Shown here: piece by piece, positions 1 through 6,270 of the stretch
Numbering within the stretch: position 1 is the first letter of the stretch
Layout of the letters: every line of letters begins with the position of its first letter
Source: UBA5794 sp964196275
GTDB lineage: Bacteria; Actinomycetota; Acidimicrobiia; Spongiisociales; UBA5794
NCBI GenBank assembly: GCA_964196275.1
Contig: CAXMSN010000001.1
Span: 1 to 64,000 of the forward strand
Reading direction: 5' to 3'
DNA: 64,000 nucleotides
Made by a program: the position numbers and the translations under genes
The notes under the pieces: generated by a model
The model's input: the letters and a program-made list of their open reading frames with translations, nothing else
Told to the model about the DNA's origin: nothing
Databases searched by the model: none

Positions 1-2933
1 TCGGTCCCTGCCTTCTGGGCGGGGCACACCATCTTGAAGTCGCAGCGCCCGCAGAACGGACCGACCTTGGGATCGAATTCCTCGCCGTGGATAGCGCGGG
101 CGATCTCGATCAGTCGGTCCCTTACGTCGTCGAGGTTCGACATGTCGAACCTCCGAGTGACGATGGAGTACTTGTTCGGCTTCGGTGATGGGTACCAGAA
201 CGCAGCATCCGTGATCGTGCCCATTGAGGCGATGCTTGCGTCTCCCCTCGCGGCGAGGACGTAGTACCCGAGTTGGAGTGAGCTTGCCGCGTCGGCGACC
301 TTCATTGCTGTGCCTGAGGTCTTGTAATCGATGACAGTCAGCTCGTCACCTGACCGTTCGATCCTGTCGACCTTCCCACGCCACGCGGTGCCATCGAGAT
401 CTACGTCGAGCGTGGTTTCAAGTTCGACCGGTGGTGCCGACGTCGGCCAGAGCTCGTAAAGCACCTCGAGAAGGCTTGCCGCCCGCCTCAGCCAGGATCG
501 GCCGATCGCATCCGGACCGAACGTGTAATCGTCCCAGACTTCGTCGAGAACTCGATGCGCTTCGAGGATGGTCGATCGCTCCCTCCCTGCTTCCTTGGCT
601 CTTTTTTCGGCGAGCTCGAGTACCTTGTGGATCAGGTTGCCGAAAGAGAGGTAGACGCTCTCGGCGGCCTTCTTCGTGCCGAAGCGGCCGAGTGCGTAGC
701 TGCGTGGACACTCGTCGAAGCTTGTCGCCTGACTCGGCGAGAGTCTGTGGCCGGGGTCGACGAAGCCTGAATCGAGCCCAAACGCATGAGTTCCGTAGCG
801 AGATCCTTGATCCCCGAAGCCATAGCCAGGTCCGTCCGCGAGAACGCACAGGGACGCGAGCCGCTCAACGTCTGGCTGAAGCGGGTCGTACAGCGTGCGG
901 CGGAGGTGGGCCTCGTAACCGCGGTGCGTGAGCGGTCGCGCTCGAGTTGTCGGTTCAGTCATTGTCGAGACCTGCTTCAAGAAGCGGCTCGGCTCAAGCT
1001 GTTCGCTCGATGAGTCGGTTTCCGTCGCGGTCCAAACGACCCGTTCTGTGGCTCTTGTCATCGCCGTGTACGCAAGCCTTCTCTCCTCGGCGAGCCGGAA
1101 GGCGGTGTATTCGCCCGTGTCTTCCGGGAGGCGTGGGTTCAAGAGCCTGGTCTTGAGGATGGAATCCTTCGAGCGGAGATCAGGGAGCTTGCCTTCCACC
1201 GCATTCGCGATGTACACAGCGTCGTACTCGGTTCCCTTGGCCCTGTGCAGCGTTGTGATGACGACGCCCGCAGCCGAAAGTGTGCGGAAGCTGAACAGCG
1301 AGTCAGCCTCGATGTCCGAAGTGGACGAGAGAATCTGCTGATCTCGCAAAGTTGCGTGTGGGGCGCGATCGTTGAGCCGATTCACGACCTGAGCGAAGGC
1401 CGACCACGCCCGACGGTCGTCGATCAGCCCGTCATCAGATGCAATCAGATACAGCTGTGGCACCTTGGTCCAGAGGTGCCACAGGCCCTGCTGTGCGGGC
1501 TCGACGGTGGCCCACTCCGTGTCCTCGAGAAGATCTGCCAGGGTCGAAGCGGTTGGTATACGCTGCCGGATCGCATCGGGCCACGTGGACCCTGCGTCAA
1601 CATCGCGGGTCGTCTCTGCGACTGCGCCGGGTGTTGCTTTCACGAACGGACCGAGTAGCAGACGTCTGACTGTCTCGACAAGATCCTCCGACTCCGAAGA
1701 GGTCGCGTGAACAAGGTCGTACACGAACCTGACAACGGGTTGATCTTCGAGGTGTTCATCGACCAGCGTGTGTGCGATGCCGCGGCGCTCGAGAGCGGAT
1801 GCGACGCGGAGCTGGAAGCTCCCACCGGACCTTGTGAACACGGCCACGCGGTTGAGGTCGACACCATCGACAAGGTGGATGCGTTCGATGTCTGCCGCTA
1901 TCCAATCAGTTTCGGCGTCCTCGCTCCCGAAGATGTGGCTGCTGACCGATCCACGCGTGCGGGTGCTCGCAACCTTCCCCGCGGCACCAGGGAGTTCTCG
2001 ATCTGTGACGTTGACCGCGGCTTCGAGGATCTCGGAAGGAACGCGGAACGATGTCGTCAACACGAGGCGACTTGCGTGCGCTCCCAGGCTCTGTGTGGCA
2101 ACCGATGGGAAATCCAGGACGTTGTGAAGGTCCGTGCCACGGAATGAGTAGATGGACTGATACGGATCGGCGCAAACGGTCAGCGATCGACTGTGGTGTG
2201 CCAGTCCGAACAGGATGTCGGCCTGGGCAGGTGACGTATCCTGATATTCGTCTGCGAACACGTGCCGGTACCTCTCGGACATCCCAGCGTTCGTACCCAG
2301 GACGGTCGCGGCATCGTTGAGCAGGCGACCGTAGTCGGTTCTGCCCGATGCTTTGAGAGCCGCGTTGTATCTCGTGAGGAACCCGGCGATCCCCTTCCAC
2401 TCTTCGATGTCGGTACGCGCGAGGTCAGCGACGGTGTTCGTCTGTTCGTTGAACCGGAGGATGAAGTCGGTGAGTTCGGATGCAAATGCTGAGGTGTGCA
2501 GGATGCTCCGGTAGATCCCTCTCCAGTTCTGCGGGTCTTCGCTTTCGAGAACGGAGAGGACGAAACGCTCGTGTTCGGGGCCGGCGAGCACTGTTGGCGG
2601 CGCCTCCCATCCGAGAGCCTCGAAATGTGACTCGACGAGCCGGTGAGCGAGCGAGTGGTAGGTGGACACCTGGACTCGGAACGAGGCAGAGCCGACGCCA
2701 TCGAAGAGGCGCGTGCGGATGTCGTTCACAGAAAGGCGTGAGAAGGTGAGGACGATGATCGACGCTGGATCCGTTCCGCCGTTGATGGCGTGGACGATCC
2801 GCCGACAAAGGAACTCCGTCTTCCCGGTTCCGGGACCGCCCACGATGATCTGGGGTGCATCTGGTGCGGGTATCGCCTGATCCCAGTCGTCTGGGTCTAC
2901 TCGCGTCTCGGGCGCGTCGGCTTGTGTCTGCAT
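1..2933 (-). CDS. UvrD-family DNA helicase with C-terminal RecB-like Fe-S nuclease domain (AdnA/AdnB type), 3' end cut by window
   Basis: 977 codons are visible and the stop lies beyond base 1. Seen: Walker A GGPGTGKT at residues 32-39, the superfamily 1 DEYQD box at 228-232, an EERRLAYTAMTRATERV motif VI near 610, then a nuclease region starting with SFDECPRSY (Cys742), an IDYKT catalytic strand near 920, and Cys961-x2-Cys964-x5-Cys970. One early plus three late cysteines is the AddB/AdnAB 4Fe-4S arrangement. Helicase plus nuclease in one chain is typical of the mycobacterial AdnA and AdnB end-resection motors. Which of the two subunits this is, or whether it is a single-chain version, cannot be told from the truncated gene. 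The ATG at 2933 lies 12 nt after the stop of the upstream nuclease gene, so the two are probably co-transcribed. Confidence 0.9.
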   Translation of the reverse strand, partial: MQTQADAPETRVDPDDWDQAIPAPDAPQIIVGGPGTGKTEFLCRRIVHAINGGTDPASIIVLTFSRLSVNDIRTRLFDGVGSASFRVQVSTYHSLAHRLVESHFEALGWEAPPTVLAGPEHERFVLSVLESEDPQNWRGIYRSILHTSAFASELTDFILRFNEQTNTVADLARTDIEEWKGIAGFLTRYNAALKASGRTDYGRLLNDAATVLGTNAGMSERYRHVFADEYQDTSPAQADILFGLAHHSRSLTVCADPYQSIYSFRGTDLHNVLDFPSVATQSLGAHASRLVLTTSFRVPSEILEAAVNVTDRELPGAAGKVASTRTRGSVSSHIFGSEDAETDWIAADIERIHLVDGVDLNRVAVFTRSGGSFQLRVASALERRGIAHTLVDEHLEDQPVVRFVYDLVHATSSESEDLVETVRRLLLGPFVKATPGAVAETTRDVDAGSTWPDAIRQRIPTASTLADLLEDTEWATVEPAQQGLWHLWTKVPQLYLIASDDGLIDDRRAWSAFAQVVNRLNDRAPHATLRDQQILSSTSDIEADSLFSFRTLSAAGVVITTLHRAKGTEYDAVYIANAVEGKLPDLRSKDSILKTRLLNPRLPEDTGEYTAFRLAEERRLAYTAMTRATERVVWTATETDSSSEQLEPSRFLKQVSTMTEPTTRARPLTHRGYEAHLRRTLYDPLQPDVERLASLCVLADGPGYGFGDQGSRYGTHAFGLDSGFVDPGHRLSPSQATSFDECPRSYALGRFGTKKAAESVYLSFGNLIHKVLELAEKRAKEAGRERSTILEAHRVLDEVWDDYTFGPDAIGRSWLRRAASLLEVLYELWPTSAPPVELETTLDVDLDGTAWRGKVDRIERSGDELTVIDYKTSGTAMKVADAASSLQLGYYVLAARGDASIASMGTITDAAFWYPSPKPNKYSIVTRRFDMSNLDDVRDRLIEIARAIHGEEFDPKVGPFCGRCDFKMVCPAQKAGT

Positions 2934-2945
2934 CGTCAGAACGTA

Positions 2946-3830
2946 TCAGCCGCCAGTGACGGCTTCTTGAACCGAGCGAATCTCGGCCTGGATCAACTCG
3001 AGGTTCACTGTGATCTCTTCTTCGGAGTTGAACGCCGGGCACAGCGTCGACTTGAAATCACACCAGTCACACAGGGCCGACTGCTGGGTCGGCCAATCAT
3101 CTTCTGCGATGGCAGCGTTTATCGTCGCCCACAGATCGGACAGATACTCGTGCATCGCGTCAAGCTGGTCGTCGTCGATCTCGCGTGTGAGTTCCGTCGG
3201 GCCCTTGAGGTACAGGAGCCGCACGCGATCGGGGGTCACGCCCCGAATCTTCCTGATCAACAGCGCATAGATCTTGAGGGCGAAAAACGCCTCGTCTGCG
3301 AAACGCTGTGGTGGAGCCTTGCCTGTTTTGTAGTCGGTGATGACGAGGAGTTCTCGCTCGCCACCTTTGCCGTCCGGTTCTGAGACGGTCTCCATACGGT
3401 CGAGGATGCCGCGAATTCGCAGTTGGTCATCGAGATCGACCTTGAGGACCATCTCAAGTTCATCAGGCTCGAAGGACGAGGGGTTCTCGATCGTGAAGTA
3501 GTCGGCAAGCAGTTGGAGGCTGCCGAGTCCCCATTCACGCTCCTCTTCGACGGATTCGAACAGATCGGGATAATCAGTAGACCTGAGCTCGACCCATGAT
3601 TCACGGAAGAGGTCGTAGAGCCGCTCCGGGGTCCGTTCCACGGCGTCCAGTTGAAACAGTCGCTCGAGCGCAAGGTGCGCCGTCGTGCCCCGTGCCTGAT
3701 GGACTGTTGGCTTCGTTGGGATCCGGTCGATCGACTTGAGCTTGTACATCTGCGGACATCGCTTGTAGTCGCCCGCTCGTGATGGAGAGAGGCTCGTGAG
3801 CGGGGCTCGAGAAGTGTTGTTCGTGGTCAT
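2946..3830 (-). CDS. Stand-alone RecB-family PD-(D/E)XK exonuclease with Fe-S cluster
   Basis: 294 aa, only the nuclease module with no helicase. Seen: LSPSRAGDYKRC (Cys25), the RGTTAHLALE box with His52, the RGILDR acidic strand, the VITDYKTGK catalytic D-x-K and Cys254-x2-Cys257-x6-Cys264 near the end. These are the PD-(D/E)XK residues and four cluster-binding cysteines of the RecB nuclease fold. Size and N-terminal motif resemble the short actinobacterial RecB-like exonucleases (Rv2119-like, from memory). It is the first gene of a likely two-gene DNA repair unit with the helicase-nuclease downstream. Its start at 3830 faces the promoter of the structured RNA across about 40 bp. Nuclease assignment is firm; the biological substrate is unknown. 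Confidence 0.88.
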   Translation of the reverse strand: MTTNNTSRAPLTSLSPSRAGDYKRCPQMYKLKSIDRIPTKPTVHQARGTTAHLALERLFQLDAVERTPERLYDLFRESWVELRSTDYPDLFESVEEEREWGLGSLQLLADYFTIENPSSFEPDELEMVLKVDLDDQLRIRGILDRMETVSEPDGKGGERELLVITDYKTGKAPPQRFADEAFFALKIYALLIRKIRGVTPDRVRLLYLKGPTELTREIDDDQLDAMHEYLSDLWATINAAIAEDDWPTQQSALCDWCDFKSTLCPAFNSEEEITVNLELIQAEIRSVQEAVTGG

Positions 3831-3873
3831 GGGAAGACCATACCTACACGGTGTGACAGGTCTGTGTGAGCAG

Positions 3874-3947
3874 CGCGAAAACTGTGGCTACTCCGCGAAA
3901 ATCAATTACCTCTTTCGGTTGACCGAGCGTCTCGCGATACGTACCTT
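3874..3947 (+). promoter_or_regulatory. Promoter of structured RNA 1 with tandem CGCGAAAA upstream repeats
   Basis: CGCGAAAA occurs at 3874-3881 and again at 3894-3901, a 20-bp period (about two helical turns, same face). Seventeen nucleotides further is TTGACC (3919-3924), a 17-nt spacer and TACCTT (3942-3947), which would start RNA at about 3954. The same spacing recurs before structured RNA 2. The regulator is unknown; the repeats could also act on the divergent nuclease gene starting at 3830. Confidence 0.6.
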
Positions 3948-3953
3948 CAGTAG

Positions 3954-4362
3954 TACTTGGTGGATGAAAGTCCACCGGGGGCGACAGGCCCGGCTTCGGT
4001 TGGGCCATTCGGGAAACCGGAGTCGCCAGCCTCACGCTTCGGCTTGGGGCACTGGTCTGACGAAGGAGCCCAGCCTTCAACGGACCGACGGAGCGCCTCC
4101 TTCGGGTGGCGATCCACGGAAGGGACTTCGGTCCCGACCGATGCTGAGGATTTCGGTCCTCGGCGGTCCAATCGGACTTGACGGCCTAGCTGGCAGCCGA
4201 AAGGACACACCGGGTTGCAGCAGGAAACTGCAGCTTCCCGGACAGGAGCGGCGATTCGTCGCTTCAGTGCGAACCCCGAAAGGGCGAGGCTTCGGTCGAG
4301 CTCTATCGGGGTTCTGCGCGTCCGGGACCAGGCATGGTGCCTGTGCAAGACAGGCGCTTACG
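3954..4362 (+). ncRNA. Large structured non-coding RNA candidate 1
   Basis: A gene-free stretch dense in plus-strand hairpins capped by stable tetraloops. Stems I can pair by hand: 3959-3964/3971-3976; 3980-3985/4022-4027 enclosing 3987-3994/3999-4006 (UUCG) and 4010-4012/4017-4019 (GAAA); 4029-4037/4042-4050 (UUCG, one mismatch); 4082-4087/4164-4169 enclosing UUCG hairpins at 4094-4111, 4122-4135 and 4144-4163; a GAAA-capped hairpin at 4211-4240; an alternative long pairing 4236-4243/4320-4327 enclosing 4251-4262 (UUCG) and 4271-4278/4307-4314. The tetraloops read as UUCG and GNRA only on the plus strand, which sets the orientation. No ORF is supported. It does not show the conserved RNase P, tmRNA or SRP sequences. 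The 3' end is uncertain and may overlap the end of the opposing lipoprotein gene. Confidence 0.68.
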
Positions 4363-4364
4363 CG

Positions 4365-4967
4365 TCACACAGAGCAGGTAGGCCAGCGCTCGAGAAGAAC
4401 GAGTCGGTCATCTTCGAGCCTGCCTTGAAGGTGCGGTCCGGACTCCTCGCCGATGATCACGATGGTCCCGACCGATTGTGTGGCATCTGAGAAAGAGGCC
4501 ATGTCTCCGTACGCCGCCTCGACATCGGCGCGGGTTGATCCGAGACCGATGCTCTCGGGCGTGAGGAGGCCGAGCATCCGCACGTCCTCGGCGGAACCTG
4601 TGAGGGGATCGAATCCGTACGTCCATGTCGCGAAGGTGAGGCCTCCTTCATCGCCGGTGAAGAGCAGCGTGAGGTTCCCCCACCCGACGAGCCGGGTCAC
4701 GTCTCCCGCACAGGTGGGCACGTGAACAGCATCTGGTCGATCATCAGAATCGATGTCCCAGCCGCCGATGACACCGGCAAGGCCGCTTCGGACATCATCG
4801 AAGGGCTGTCCGATCAGGTACGGGCCGATGCCATCAGCCGTGAGGACGAGGGCTGATGCCTCGGGTCCAAGCTCATCTGCAGCCGTCGATTCATCTCCGG
4901 ATCCGCACGCCGAGAGCACAAGAACCCCAGCGATCAGCGGGACAAGAAAGGGGCGAAGTGAGGACAT
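4365..4967 (-). CDS. Secreted lipoprotein of unknown function
   Basis: 200 aa. A short basic start, a hydrophobic stretch at residues 7-20 and the lipobox LSAC with Cys21 predict export and lipid anchoring to the outer face of the membrane. The mature part is acidic and serine/glycine rich after Cys21, followed by a compact domain containing ADGIGPYLIGQPFDDV, which resembles the opening of small beta-rich lipoprotein domains, and two further cysteines that could form a disulfide. I do not recognise the family. The gene sits alone between two structured RNAs transcribed the other way. Its ATG is only 20 bp from the tandem CGCGAAAA repeats, so it may share control with RNA 2. Confidence 0.8.
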   Translation of the reverse strand: MSSLRPFLVPLIAGVLVLSACGSGDESTAADELGPEASALVLTADGIGPYLIGQPFDDVRSGLAGVIGGWDIDSDDRPDAVHVPTCAGDVTRLVGWGNLTLLFTGDEGGLTFATWTYGFDPLTGSAEDVRMLGLLTPESIGLGSTRADVEAAYGDMASFSDATQSVGTIVIIGEESGPHLQGRLEDDRLVLLERWPTCSV

Positions 4968-4987
4968 TTCGCCACGGTAATGCCGCC

Positions 4988-5061
4988 CGCGAAAAACACC
5001 GGTCGTTCGCGAAAACCAAGAAGCGTTCTGGCTTGCAGTAGCGCGCCAGGGATGGCATTGT
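4988..5061 (+). promoter_or_regulatory. Promoter-like region of structured RNA 2 with tandem CGCGAAAA repeats
   Basis: CGCGAAAA at 4988-4995 and 5008-5015 (20-bp period), then 17 nt to TTGCAG (5033-5038) and, after a 17-nt spacer, CATTGT (5056-5061). The -10 match is poor. The repeat spacing and the distance to the -35 box are identical to those before RNA 1, which is the main support for function. Expected RNA start is about 5068. Confidence 0.5.
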
Positions 5062-5074
5062 TCCTTTTACCGAA

Positions 5075-5159
5075 GAGGGGCAACCCGAAACGGGGAAACC
5101 GAGGGGCAACCTGAGGTGGATGTCGAGGGGAAACCTGAGGCAGCCGAGGGGCAACCTGA
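5075..5159 (+). repeat. Four-copy GNRA mini-hairpin repeat inside RNA 2
   Basis: Copies of GAGGGG[CA]AACC[CT]GA start at 5075, 5101, 5125 and 5146 (spacings 26, 24, 21). Each can fold as a 2-3 bp GG/CC stem closed by GCAA or GAAA. A related CGGGGAAACCG lies at 5091-5101. The regular repetition suggests a multivalent protein- or RNA-binding array. Confidence 0.6.
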
Positions 5160-5413
5160 GGCGGTTGGTTGAAAGCCGACACCGGTCCGGAAACGGATCG
5201 CACCCGGAAACGGGTTACGCCGAAAGGTGGCGCTCTAGGGCGCAGGGGCTTCGGCCTCACTCACGGCTTCGGTCGGGGGTACTGGACGGAAAGTGCGAAC
5301 CTCGGTTCGTACTGATCGCTCAGCTTGCTGAGCAGCTGGAGCGGAGGTCGAAAGACCGAAGCGAAGGCGGTCGGGCTGGAGGTCGAAAGACCGTAAAGGC
5401 CGACATTGAGAAC

Positions 5414-5448
5414 ACCCCAAGGGGGCTCCGGCTTCCTTGGGGTTTCTC
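5414..5448 (+). terminator. Intrinsic-terminator-like hairpin at end of RNA 2
   Basis: A perfect 9-bp stem ACCCCAAGG (5414-5422) with CCTTGGGGT (5435-5443), a 12-nt loop, then TTTCTC-type sequence. The U tract is short, so efficiency is uncertain. Confidence 0.6.
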
Positions 5449-5488
5449 GCGTTCGAAGGACTATGGACCACCGAACGATTCACCCCCT

Positions 5489-5516
5489 GTCCGTTGTCTG
5501 TGGTCTGTTGTCTGTC
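5489..5516 (+). repeat. Heptanucleotide array (GTCTGTK type)
   Basis: Four consecutive 7-mers: GTCCGTT, GTCTGTG, GTCTGTT, GTCTGTC. A reversed copy of the TCGCTCG/CTCGCTCC-type GC core follows at about 5541-5563. The array lies between structured RNA 2 and the PH-domain gene. Confidence 0.75.
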
Positions 5517-5581
5517 AGCGAAGGCGGAGCTGAACGGGTCTGGAGCGAGCGCAGGCGAGCGATAGGGCTACTCTGTTTCTC

Positions 5582-6193
5582 ATGGCGTGGCCCGAAGATG
5601 CATTGACGAAGGACGAGACGATCGTCAGTTCCTTCCGTCCTCATTGGAAGCTGCTTTTCGTTCCGTTCCTTTGGGGACTCGGTGTTGTTGTCGTGTTCAC
5701 GGGGCTTGAAGTCGCGTTCGACGGGTTGGCCAAGTTCAGCGGGTTGATCTCGGTGGGCGTCCTGGCCTACTTCGTTGTTCGCCCCCTCGTGAACTGGTGG
5801 TTCACCCGGTACGTGCTCACCACCGAACGTCTGATCACCCGGAAAGGGTTGATCGCCCAGAGCGGTATCGAGATCCCCCTTGAGAGCATCACGAACGTGA
5901 ACTTCAGCCAGTCGATCTTCGAACGGATCCTTGGAGCAGGTGATCTTCTTGTTGAGTCTGCCGGTGAGACCGGTCAGAGTTCGTTCGTGAACATCCCGCG
6001 TCCCGACAAATTTCAGGCGCTGCTGTACAAGACACGTGAAGCCAGAAGCATCGATCTGTCGACAGGCCCTCCGATGGTCGCGCCAACTGACCCGACGGAG
6101 GCGATTCGGAAGCTTGCTGGCCTCCGTGACGACGGATTGATCACCGAAGAGGAATACGAACGGAAACGCCGCGAGATCCTCGACGGAATGTAG
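5582..6193 (+). CDS. Membrane protein with bacterial PH domain and C-terminal SHOCT motif
   Basis: 203 aa. Two hydrophobic segments (about residues 21-42 and 48-66) are followed by a bacterial pleckstrin-homology-like domain of the YdbS/DUF304 type (VLTTERLITRKGLIAQ... IPLESITNV), ending in a SHOCT motif (LAGLRDDGLITEEEYERKR, about residues 179-197). Family knowledge: such proteins are small membrane-associated scaffolds of unclear role; SHOCT is a short oligomerisation or adaptor motif. A TACTCT hexamer ends 7 nt before the ATG, so the mRNA may be leaderless. The gene stands alone, with a heptad array on each side. Confidence 0.85.
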   Translation: MAWPEDALTKDETIVSSFRPHWKLLFVPFLWGLGVVVVFTGLEVAFDGLAKFSGLISVGVLAYFVVRPLVNWWFTRYVLTTERLITRKGLIAQSGIEIPLESITNVNFSQSIFERILGAGDLLVESAGETGQSSFVNIPRPDKFQALLYKTREARSIDLSTGPPMVAPTDPTEAIRKLAGLRDDGLITEEEYERKRREILDGM

Positions 6194-6214
6194 GTCGCTC
6201 GCTGCGCTCGCTCC

Positions 6215-6263
6215 GTAATAGGTACTTCGTATTGCGTACTACAGAGTCCGTGGTCCGTGGCCC
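6215..6263 (+). repeat. Heptanucleotide array (GTAnnnC to GTGGTCC)
   Basis: Seven consecutive 7-mers: GTAATAG, GTACTTC, GTATTGC, GTACTAC, AGAGTCC, GTGGTCC, GTGGCCC. It is preceded at 6194-6214 by the GC core GTCGCTCGCTGCGCTCGC(TCC). It lies between convergent genes. Confidence 0.75.
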
Positions 6264-6270
6264 TCTGAAG

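Larger units (their letters stand above)
5068..5448 (+). ncRNA. Large structured non-coding RNA candidate 2
   Basis: About 380 nt with a near-continuous chain of plus-strand hairpins. GAAA-capped stems: 5184-5189/5194-5199, 5202-5206/5211-5215, 5218-5221/5226-5229, 5346-5349/5354-5357 and 5381-5384/5389-5392. UUCG-capped stems: 5245-5249/5254-5258 and 5264-5267/5272-5275. Others: 5164-5169/5175-5180, 5230-5234/5239-5243, 5293-5300/5305-5312 and 5318-5323/5328-5333. The 5' part carries four copies of a GAGGGG[CA]AACC[CT]GA hairpin. The RNA ends in a terminator-like stem. No coding frame fits, and I see no RNase P, tmRNA, 6S or SRP signature. Orientation is set by the tetraloops and the terminator. 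Function unknown. Confidence 0.68.

Noticed and set aside
3954..4100. Group II intron remnant
   Set aside because: The first hairpin and a TCTGACGAAGGAG-like stretch resemble class C domain I, but there is no domain V, no GUGYG 5' end and no reverse transcriptase. Kept only as an alternative in the finding.
5075..5159. CRISPR-like array
   Set aside because: Repeats of 14 nt with 7-12 nt between them and no cas genes; they fold as RNA mini-hairpins.
3954..5448. RNase P RNA, tmRNA, SRP RNA or 6S RNA as identity of the structured regions
   Set aside because: The conserved RNase P core (GAGGAAAGUCC with a matching ACAGAA..GGCUUA, and GGUAAGAGC), the tmRNA T-arm/GGUUCRA end and the SRP GGAAG/GCAG loops are not present. 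GAUGAAAGUCC at 3963 and GCGCUUACGCG at 4355 look vaguely like RNase P ends but cannot form the P4 helix.
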